Shown here: positions 55,749 through 64,000 of the stretch, one piece after another | How positions within the stretch are numbered: position 1 is the first letter of the stretch | Layout of the letters: every line of letters starts with the position of its first letter | Source of the DNA: Heliopora coerulea | Lineage: Eukaryota > Cnidaria > Anthozoa > Scleralcyonacea > Helioporidae | Direction: 5' to 3' | NCBI GenBank assembly: GCA_030142905.1 | Contig: JASJOG010000241.1 | Location: 310,001 to 374,000, forward strand | Length of the DNA stretch: 64,000 bases | The notes under the pieces: model-generated | Told to the model about the DNA's origin: nothing | What the model saw: only the letters and a program-made list of their open reading frames with translations | Database searches by the model: none | Position numbers and translations under genes: made by a program

Positions 55749-57220
55749 GTGGCTAACGTTATGTCGCTCGTGCCTAAAACGGATGAGATAAGTGTATTTA
55801 TTTCTGAGAACAACCTCGATTTGTTATTTCTGACTGAAACATGGCTCAATAATACTATTGAGGATACTCATGTGTTGCTGCCAAATTATAATCGAATGAG
55901 AAGAGACCAATTGATTGGACACCACGGCGGCGTTTGTTTTTATTCTGAGGAGTCTATTAAAGTAGATCGTCTCCATGGATTTGAAGATCCCAACCTCGAA
56001 GTGCTTTGGACTTATACAAGGCCTCCTAGACTTTCAAGAGGGATACCATGTATCGTCAACGCTACTGTCTACAATCCACTAAATGCCGCTGACAACATAA
56101 TGTTAGATTATCTTCGTAGATCCCTCGTTACTGCTGAAGGCCACTACTCTGGATGTGGTATTATAATTGCTGGGATCTTCAATCATTTGAACGTCGAACA
56201 CTTGTGTTATGAATTCAACCTGAAACAACTAGTTAATGCTCCGACTAGAGGTATTAATACCCTGGACCTGGTCATAATCTTACTACAAGAGAAATTTACC
56301 TAGACTTTATCCGCCGTTTCGTCTCTCTGATCACTCTTCTGTTGTTATCCGACCTAGTGAAAGGCCTCCAAAAGGTCTAGTCGCAAACAACTCTTCAATC
56401 ATCAAAAGGGACGCTCAACCGTCCCGGAAAAAAGAATTTGGGAGGTATTTAAATCAATTAAATTGCCAGATTCTGGATTTGGTAAACACCTGCGATCAAA
56501 AGTTTGAGTTGTTTTCTATGATTTTACATACGAGCCGAGATCTGATAATGCCTGAGGAAAGGGTCACTTTTTATCGAAACGATCCCCCATATGTTACCGA
56601 AGACTTCAAACTCCTTGTCGGTTTGCGTCAACGGCCTTTACATTCAGGCAACTTTTAAATTCTACCGTAACAAAATAAAAAGGGCGAGGAAATTGTGTCG
56701 AGCGAATTGTTACGCTTCTAAAGTAAGTCATTTAAAGCAGTCCAAGTCTAAAGAATGGTGTAGAGAAGTTAAGCGTATTTGTGGAATGACATCTTCACTC
56801 GGGTCTACAAATCTACTGTCACAATTATAAATCGAAACCTCTGATAATCTCACACCAAAAGAACTTGCTATCTTAGTTAACGGCAGCTTCCTGCAACCGA
56901 TGATGAATTATGTCCCTCTTGACCCCAAAGAACTTCAGGATTTGACGTCTGAAACTACCGAAGAAACTCTAACCATCGAAGACACCAATATCAATACGCA
57001 AAAGTCCCTCGATGACAAGCTGGTATCATTGAGCCGAAATAAGGCACCCTGTCAAGATGGTATCCCAAAATGGATTTTAAAAGAATTCGCGGAATTATTA
57101 ACCAATCAAATTTCAAATATGCTCAATGCCTCCTATCACGAAATGAAGCTTCCGTTGGCTTGGAAACAAGCTGTTACGCCACTTCCTAAGGAGAAATTAG
57201 TTCGCGATCTATATCGCTGA
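55749..57220 (+). pseudogene. LINE A endonuclease and RT N-terminus, frameshifted
   Basis: The endonuclease has LDLLFLTETWLNNTIED (TETW), HGGVCFYSEESIKVDRLHGF and IIAGIFNHLN, where the family has GDFN, so the catalytic D appears changed to I. Frames change near 56290, 56600, 56830 and 57220. The RT portion holds motif-0 residues only. Inactive. Confidence 0.7.
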
Positions 57221-57346
57221 CATCCGCAATATCGAAGCTAGCAGAAGATTTTGTAGTTGAACAATATGTTTCCCCTGCTATAATGGAAGTGATCGATCCT
57301 CATCAATTTGGTGACATCTCGCGTTCTTTAGCGACACATGCCTTTA

Positions 57347-57768
57347 GACAGATGAATGATCGTCAAGCACTGTACTCAGAAAAGCCCTGTACTCAGCCCC
57401 GTCTGGGGCTCAAAATCGTTTTCTGAGTACAGGGCTTGACGATCATTCATCTCGCTTAAGATATATCCAAACTCTCACATTTCTCAAAATAAAAAACTGC
57501 ATCAATCATTATTAATATATAGTGGCTTCCGCTTAGGTCGCACGTATATATCGAACTTGCACCTTAGGTCACCATCTGAGTCTCGGTAGCTCAATGGTTA
57601 GATAGTCTCACCGGTCACCAGAAAGTTGCGGGTTCGATCCCCATCTGGGGCTCAGAATCGTTTTCTGAGTACAGAGCTTCATGATCATTCATCTCTCTTA
57701 AGATATATCCAAGCTCTTACGTTTCTCAAAACAAAAAACTGCAACACATGCCCTAATCAGCATGATTA
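57347..57768 (+). repeat. SINE insertion (two SINE segments) in LINE A with target duplication
   Basis: The LINE RT sequence reads ATHA up to acacatgcc (57338-57346) and resumes at a second acacatgcc at about 57743-57751, giving a direct repeat around the insert. Inside are an inverted 40-bp SINE-end hairpin (ctgtactcagaaaa / ttttctgagtacag, 57368-57446), the body, and a full tRNA-like head (57580-57651) with A and B boxes, followed by body sequence ending aaaaaactgca. Confidence 0.7.
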
Positions 57769-58573
57769 ATACATGGTTCAAAGCTACTGATGGAACGGGC
57801 AGCTAAGTACGTGTTGTGTTATTTGACTACCGAAAGGCCTTGGAGCAATTCAAAATGGCGATCGTACGTGGTTTATTTCTTCCCTTTAAAGTTCAGTTAG
57901 AGTGGATTGTTGCCCTTCTGTAATTAGTAGAAGTAATAGAGCGGTTCAAGAAATAGCGCCCAAACAATATGGTCGGACGGGTTTTGTGCTGTGCAGTCCA
58001 CCTTTCTGTTTGTTGCTGGTTTATTTTCCAATCTCATGGACGAGAAGAGGAGGAAGTACATTGTATATCTTTCCTTCCATTGACATCGAAATTTTCCAGC
58101 GGCTCATCTTCGAGAATTTTGCTTGCAATTTCGGGTCATTCTCGCACTATTGCTATGGATCCTCGTTCTGCTTGATGGACACCATATGTTATCCTTCTGG
58201 CGTTCTTGAATACGATTGTGAGGCAGATAAGGCCATGTTTTTTCAACAGATAAGTACTCTCTTGTGAATGAATTGTTCACCTATCGTTTGTATTTTGATT
58301 CCAAACGACCTTGCTTTTTTGTGGACCTCGGAAAGTCATCTTGATTTCAGGCAGCATGCAAATTTTTTACAGACTTAACGCTTCGCCGTTCAATAAATTT
58401 TATCATCGGTGTAAAGTTTTTATTCAAGCTGGGGGAAACGATATTTATTACAAACAACAGGGCACGTTTTGTCGAATTTTTTCACAATAAATATCTGAGA
58501 CTAAGGCTTCCTTATTCAGTTAAGAGCGAGTCATCCTTTTACCCTAGTGTATTATCAACAGACTTATTAATGT

Positions 58574-59437
58574 GTGGTGACATCCCTCCTCATCCAGGTC
58601 CAACAACAACCAGTGCTAATTCTAGTGCAAATAGCATTAATCACGATGCTATTGGCCAAAGACCTAGAAAATCAAATTTGTTCTGTATATATTTATATGA
58701 ACGCTAAGAGCTTGAAAAAGAATATCTTCACGCCAGGGAATCTACCTATTTCAAATCTTTTAAAGTTCCAAGAGGTTGTTTATTCGGACACGCTTGACCT
58801 AATCTGTATATCAGAAACGTTGCTCAATAGCCAAATTCTTAACAAGGAAATTCTTCCGTATGGATTCGACATATATCGTGCAGATCGCGCAATGGAACGA
58901 ACTGGAAAAGGAGTTTTGATAGCCATTAAGCACGGCAGTTTTATAAGCTCTAGTGAAGTTGCGTCGATAAGTACAAATAACCTAGAAGTTATCCTTATTC
59001 AGGCTACTCTACCGAGCCACAGTAAATTGCTCCTCGTGTGCTGTTACAGACCTCCAGACAGCGATGACATGTCCGACTTTAGATCATTGGCAGATAATCT
59101 TTTTTCTAGCTATGAACAAGGCAACATTGCTGGTGATTTTAATCTCCCAAATATTAATTGGATGGACTCTAATTATACAGGCAATGGTGCCCTAGACCAG
59201 GAGTTCTGTGATATTTTAGATGATTACTTTATGTCCCAACAGTGTCTTCTCCCCACCAGAGAATCAAATATATTGGATCTATTGATTACCAGTCATCCTG
59301 AGCAAGTATCCATTTTAGACATTTGTGACCCAAAAGAAGTGGGAATGTCCTCTGACCATCGTGTTGTTCGTTTTAAGGTTCTGTCGCCTGTAAATTCTAC
59401 CAAGCAACCAAAACGATTAGTCTTCGACCAGAACTAG
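58574..59437 (+). pseudogene. LINE B endonuclease
   Basis: Motifs: LDLICISETLLNSQI (SET, usually TETWL), RTGKGVLIAIKHG, LLLVCCYRPPDSDDM, IAGDFNLPNINWMD (GDFN intact) and SSDHRVVRFK (SDH). The frame ends at a stop just before the solo LTR. A frame change near 58680 separates it from the GDIPPHPGP motif. Confidence 0.8.
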
Positions 59438-59441
59438 ATAT

Positions 59442-60053
59442 TGTTACGAGCCGGTCCCTATTGAATTATGTGGCTGCTTTTGGTTCAATTTGCTCGCAAC
59501 AAAGAATACAAAACCAGCTATATTTTCAACTATTTATTTTACTTTACTTGAATTACTTAAAGATTAGCGTCTTTATTCTTCCTAACCTTGAAACATGTGT
59601 TAACTGCTGTGAGACTGAGCACAACTCTGATCACTCTGTACGCTCTTGGATTTTGGTTCTTTTGATTTCTTTGACGACTTTGACTTCTTGGTTTCTTCGG
59701 TTCTGTTGATTTGTTTGGTTCTTGATATTGATAATTCCTTTTAAGACTTCGGTTCGTAATGATGTTATTCAGGCTAACGCCTTATGAATAATGCATACAC
59801 TGCTGAGTTGTGCTCTGTCTTTTATACGTTAGGATTATGACTATTTTCTTTACGTTAAACGGTGCGTGAAAGCTTGTTCCAGCACAGGATGTCCGTTACG
59901 TTATCTTGTAGGCTAAGGCGTTGCGTTTTGAGGTTTAACTATTTCCTCACTCATGCACGAAAGCAAATTACTCATGCACGAAATGCATGAAAGCAATATT
60001 CATGCACGAAAGCAACATATCCTAAATATAATATCTACTATATACATGTAACA
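59442..60053 (+). mobile_element. Solo LTR (612 bp) inserted in LINE B
   Basis: It begins TGTTACGAGCCGG and ends TACATGTAACA, with TGTTAC/GTAACA inverted ends, and is flanked by ATAT at 59438-59441 and 60054-60057. No coding region. The LINE reading continues across it. TGTTACGAGC starts are common in gypsy and BEL-type LTRs; the parent element is not in this window. Confidence 0.75.
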
Positions 60054-60109
60054 ATATATGCTCCTTATTATCAAGTAACGAAAAGGAATCCACTATAGAT
60101 GACAATTGG

Positions 60110-61900
60110 TCAGTCTGGAAAAATACTGTATTATCTACGGTGTATAAATACATTCCGACTAAATATGTAGACTCACGTCGTTCACCCCCTTGGATAACCC
60201 AGTCTATTCTACATCAGATCCGCAACAAAGTCACCGCCCGCAAAAGACTCTTAAGCAGGGGAACCGGTTATTTCAAGGAAAGGTTTAACAAGTTGACAGC
60301 GGATGTCAAAAAAGCTTTTTCTTCACTTTCTCTTCAAAGAAGGGATTTTTCTTCACTAGGTACTACTTTACAGGTCAATCCAAAACGCTTTTGGTCTGTT
60401 TTTAATATAAAATCTTCATTCAGAAGCATCCCCACCTCAGTTTCAACTCCAAACCCTAACAATCCTGAAAACAGACTTTATGCATATACTACAAGCAGCA
60501 TTGCCAAGATGTTCAATGAATACTTTCACTCCACTTACACGCCATCTTAGGGTTTTCTTCCCTCAGCGGAATTTAAAGATTTTTCATATGTCCCAAGGAT
60601 TTCAACTATTGAACTTTCGGTACTAGAAGTCCAAAAAGCCTTACAAAATGTGGATTCATCTAAGGTTCATGGTCCCGACGGGATTCCTTCTCGCTTACTT
60701 GTAGAATGTGCCTCTCAGTTATCATCTTCTTTACATTATTTATTTAGCAAATCACTCGCCTTATCTCAGGTTCCTGCTAAGTGGAAACTTGCTAACATTG
60801 TTTCACCACATAAAAAAGGAAAGAAAGACCACGTCGAAAATTATCGCCTATATCCTTGCTGTCGATAATAAGCAAGGTCCTAGAGCGATGTATCCTCAAC
60901 CATATATCGAATCATATAAATCTTGTATGTATTCAGCGCAGTATGGTTTCGCAAAGGGTAAATCATGTACATCTCAACAGCTTTCAGTCTTTCACACTAT
61001 CGGAAAAAACTTGGACAAGGGGCTCTAATCGGACGTCGTTTTTATGGATATTTCTAAAGCCTTTGATACCATTGATCATTCCAAATTGTTGCGGAAATTG
61101 CAAGATTTCAGATTCTCGGGCCTTATCTTGATGTGGCTTAGGAACTATCTGTCAGATTGCTCTCAACGCCTAACTATCAATGATGTTTCTTCTGCATCAT
61201 TGCCGCTTACATCCGGAGTTTCTCAGGGTTCTTTATTAGGTCCCTTTCTTTTACCCGTGTGTATCAATGATTTGCCAAGTTGCATATCAACCTAAAGTGG
61301 CATGGGTCTGTTTGCCGACGACACTAAATGTTATCGTTGTATACCGACTTCTAGACGGTCAGGCTTTGCAAGAAGACATTCTAGGTCTATGCCAGTGGTC
61401 TAATGATAATAACCTAAGTTTTAATTTACCTAAGTGTAAAGTGCTCTCGATTACGAGAAAAGTATCACCATTTACTTTCCCTTACAACCTTAATGGGCAT
61501 CAACTGATTCGTTCCAACGTTTAAAGTGACTTAGGCATTACCCTCTACTCTAAGCTGTTGTGGAACGATCAGGTTAATAAAGTGCGCTCCAAAGCAAATA
61601 AATTACTTGGGCTGATATAACGGTCTACAATGGAATTGACAGATATCAATGCTAGAAAGCTCCTCTACTTGCAACTTGTTGCAGCAACTTTGCCTACGCT
61701 TCCCAGGTCTGGTGCCCACAGTCAAATTGGGTAAGGATGTTGAGAAGGTGCAGAGGAGAGGGACTAAATATATTTTAAATCTTGCTTTTATCACTGACGT
61801 CTCTTTCGAATCTCGACTCAAAGATTTGGATATGCTGCCTATAACTTATTGGCATGAGTGCCTAGATTTGTTCTATCATATAAGATCCTAAACAACCACA
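60110..61900 (+). pseudogene. LINE B reverse transcriptase, many frame breaks
   Basis: Segments: SPPWITQSILHQIRNKVTAR (60140-60550), VHGPDGIPSRLLVECASQLS (60650-60868), FMDISKAFDTIDHSKLLRKL and SGVSQGSLLGPFLLPVCIND (61044-61295), then GLFADDTKCYRC in another frame and LGKDVEKVQRRGTKYILNLA (61649-61891). The catalytic FADD is present but separated by frame breaks at about 60840, 61025, 61295 and 61525. Confidence 0.8.
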
Positions 61901-61915
61901 ATTTTATCGACGTGA

Positions 61916-62750
61916 GTGCTCGATCAACAATAGCTGCTACCAGAATCACTAGAAGCCAGTCAGTAAATCTGAAGTCTACTGGTCATGAGAAGTATAAAAT
62001 AACAGTTTGCTTAACTGCAACGGCTGATGGCGGAAAAAGAAAGCCTTTCTTTGTTTTTAAGGGAGCCAAGCGTGATGTTAAAAGGCTAAACGAAAATATC
62101 GATCTAAGTGTATTTTTGCTAGCAGTGACAATGGATGGATGAATGAAGCCTTGACTGAGCAGTACTGCCACGAGGTTATAGGAACGTTTTCATTTGGCAC
62201 ACGTCACTTGTTGGCATGGGATGCATTTAGATGTCACCTAACACCAGCTGTTAATGGTATTCTCAACAAAGCCAAAGTTGATAGTGTTATTATACCAGGA
62301 GACTGCTCAAAGTTTATTCAGGCTCCTGATGTGAGCTGGAATAAGCCTATGAAGGAATATTTAAGAGAGATGTACGACAACTGACTTGCTGAGAACGAAC
62401 ACCAGATGACATTGTATGGTAATATGAAGGCACCATCAAGGAAGCAAATGATTGAATGGGTGTTGGAAGCCTGGAAGAAGCTACCCACAGAAGTAATCAA
62501 GAAGTCATATAAGGTGTGCGCATTATCTTCTAACCTTGATGGCTCAGAGGATCATGAAATAATAATCATTAAGCATGGTCCATGCGAAAGTCTGCTACCT
62601 AGATTATAAGCGTTTCACTTTGAGGAGGAAGAGATCGATTCTTTCGACTCTAATGTTTCAGAAGAAGACATGGCTCAGGAAGACATTGCACACCTTATTA
62701 TCGATGAGGACGATGAAACCATTGACGTTAAAATTGACATTGAATCGTAA
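61916..62750 (+). pseudogene. pogo/Tigger DDE transposase, C-terminal part
   Basis: The sequence runs from TRSQSVNLKSTGHEKYKITV through CLTATADGGKRKPFFVFKGA (first D), LLAWDAFRCHLTPAVN (second D) and IPGDCSKFIQAPDVSWNKPM (third D) to NMKAPSRKQMIEWVLEAWKK and an acidic tail ending at TAA 62748-62750. Frames change near 62140, 62385 and 62610. The N-terminal DNA-binding half is absent. A transposase of this type could have mobilised the two Tigger-like MITEs; that link is inference. Confidence 0.8.
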
Positions 62751-63635
62751 CCATCGTGGCATTTCGCTTACATGCAATATAGATGAACGTTATTCAGTTT
62801 CAGTTTAACATTCCGATTTGTATAGCTCACAGTTTTGTTTGGGTTATACTTAATCATTAACCAAGCTTCTCCAAGGTTCCCCCAAGTGAATAAAAATGTC
62901 GAAATTATCATTACATAGATCACTCGTATTAAACAGTCGTTGTCCAGCAAAACAGGAAATAGAAAAGCCAACTGTAACTCTTGTCTCTTTCTTCCTCTCT
63001 CTCTCTCTTAATCAAATACGCCCACCCCACTCATTATAGCCCCCCTCTCTATTAAGCCCCCCTTCAAATGTGCTTAAAATAAATAAGCCCCCGGTGCGGC
63101 TAAATAGAGGATGTACGGTAGATATGTGAAGTATCAATATTTTTTATATTTAGAACAACTTCACGCAGTTTTTGAGGCCAAATTTATGGTGTTTGTAACC
63201 TTTGCTGTCGCTCAAACTTTGCCATATTTTTATCTGATATCAATTCCTCGGCCCATGCTCATAACTCAGGGATTTCTATCCACGACTCCACGTTGACGTA
63301 TTTTAGTATTATTTGCTTCCGATATCTTCGACTTCGCATTACTTGTTTAATATTCCCTTGCTCTTCCTTAAGTTTCTTTCGATTTCACAGAGGGAAAACA
63401 TGATAAAATATCTATTTAGGAATCTACTTCAGGAATCTAAACTGAAAATTTCTTCTACAAAATGGGATACAAACATAAACACACAAGAATAATAAGAAGC
63501 ATAAGCACCAGAGTCAGTTAATTGTCAAGCATATGTTTAAATTTGAAGCATGAGGAAAAGACTGACAGAAAAGTGATTTAAAGATAGAGGATGCGCGGTC
63601 AGGTTTATACATGATATAAAGAGTCGTTCTCTGAC
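62751..63635. other. Unrecognised sequence
   Basis: Contains a short (CT)n run (about 62980-63010) and a cccc-rich stretch near 63020-63100 (aaataagcccccggtgcggc) that may be the end of an unidentified DNA transposon. No gene found. Confidence 0.45.
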
Positions 63636-64000
63636 CTGGAATTATTTTATTTTCGAGCTTTCGACTGTCTGGCAACAGTCTTCAACGTAATCTCTCTCTT
63701 CACCGCCATCCCCGTGACCAAGGCGTGCACGTACATCAAGAGTAAACTTCAACGCGACCCAACGTTACCCCTACGAACGAATTTGACTGTGGATGACATC
63801 ATTTCACTGTTGGAATTCACTCTTTCCAACAACTACTTCATCTATAATGGAGACACTTACAGACAGTTTCATGGTTGTCCTATGGGAAGCCCCATTAGTC
63901 CTGTCGTCACAAATTTATGTATGGAAGAGATCGAAGAAGAGGCAATGAACATCACCGAAGTCAAACCGAAAGTTTGGAAACGCTACGTCGACGATGGTTT
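63636..64000 (+). pseudogene. Penelope-like element, terminal repeat joined to a truncated RT, runs off the end
   Basis: The sequence ttttcgagctttcgactgtc resembles the terminal repeat seen at 5.65 kb, here in front of a plus-strand RT: SLFTAIPVTKACTYIKSKLQ, LLEFTLSNNYFIYNGDTYRQ, FHGCPMGSPISPVVTNLCME and RYVDDGF at the window edge. RT motifs are intact and in one frame from about 63694, so this copy could be younger than the others. The start of the RT is missing upstream. Confidence 0.75.

Larger units (their letters stand above)
55440..57900 (+). mobile_element. Plus-strand LINE A, 3'-incomplete, split by SINEs
   Basis: The 5' part (55513-55760) has a basic linker and leads to an apurinic-type endonuclease (55749-56303: ANVMSLVPKTDEI, LLFLTETWLNN). 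Then come the segment after SDHSSVVIRPSERPPKG (56322 on), the RT start (56900-57220: NKAPCQDGIPKWILKEFAEL, LAWKQAVTPLPK) and, beyond a SINE insertion, VRVVLFDYRKALEQF (57800-57850). The RT catalytic part is missing; another LINE follows. Confidence 0.75.
57901..61915 (+). mobile_element. Plus-strand LINE B, split by a solo LTR
   Basis: A 5' region (about 58330-58570) includes MCGDIPPHPGPTTT, a motif seen just before the endonuclease in CR1-like LINEs (GD...NPGP). The endonuclease (58574-59437) is followed after a 612-bp solo LTR by the linker and RT (60110-61900). The 3' end is cut by a pogo/Tigger fragment at about 61915. Confidence 0.8.

Overview
The window looks like animal nuclear DNA that is AT-rich and saturated with transposons. 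The mix is typical of an anthozoan cnidarian such as a coral or sea anemone: a leucine-rich-repeat/death-domain/ZU5 gene, Penelope-like elements with hammerhead ribozymes, tRNA-derived SINEs, TAA-associated retrotransposons with a restriction-like endonuclease, a Mag-type Ty3/gypsy element and Tigger-like MITEs. The species assignment is inference; no ribosomal or mitochondrial marker is present.

One host gene fills the left two thirds on the plus strand (957-43231). Reading splice sites and phases by hand gives 14 coding exons, each joined in a compatible phase, that predict a 1,370-residue protein. It has an N-terminal leucine-rich repeat (LRR) block containing a near-identical 141-bp tandem array, then three small phase-1 cassette exons, a 19-nt microexon, an UNC5-like death domain, a ZU5 domain, a second ZU5-like/UPA-like region, a further unrecognised region and a hydrophobic C-terminal tail. 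The order recalls PIDD and UNC5 but matches neither, because the death domain comes before ZU5 and the protein ends in a tail anchor. An alternative last exon with its own stop and AATAAA (12209-12479) could yield a short isoform with LRRs and no death domain.

The introns of this gene carry most of the mobile DNA: inverted pairs of a tRNA-Thr-like SINE (4.0 and 6.5 kb), Tigger-like MITEs (4.9 and 31.5 kb), an antisense LINE (13.2-17.2 kb), a hAT MITE (18.0 kb), two tandem arrays of tRNA-like units (20.6 and 27.8 kb), a 5-kb element with 1.2-kb inverted arms (22.35-27.34 kb), a Penelope-like element (29.4-31.4 kb), a gypsy element with about 105-bp LTRs (33.0-38.3 kb) that is itself split by a ribozyme-bearing foldback insertion, and an 88-bp minisatellite (41.6-42.2 kb).

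Right of the gene (43.2-64 kb) no host gene was recognised. The stretch is a nest of retroelements: an inverted Penelope pair (43.7-44.7 kb); three R4/Dong/NeSL-type elements whose 3' ends lie on (TAA)n tracts (44.9-46.6, 46.6-50.4 and 54.0-54.8 kb), with short repeats also next to TAA tracts; a second copy of the antisense LINE family (51.3-53.9 kb); two plus-strand LINEs (55.4-57.9 and 57.9-61.9 kb), one split by SINEs and the other by a solo LTR; a pogo/Tigger transposase remnant (61.9-62.75 kb); and a Penelope RT that runs off the end. Almost all element ORFs are broken by frameshifts or stops.
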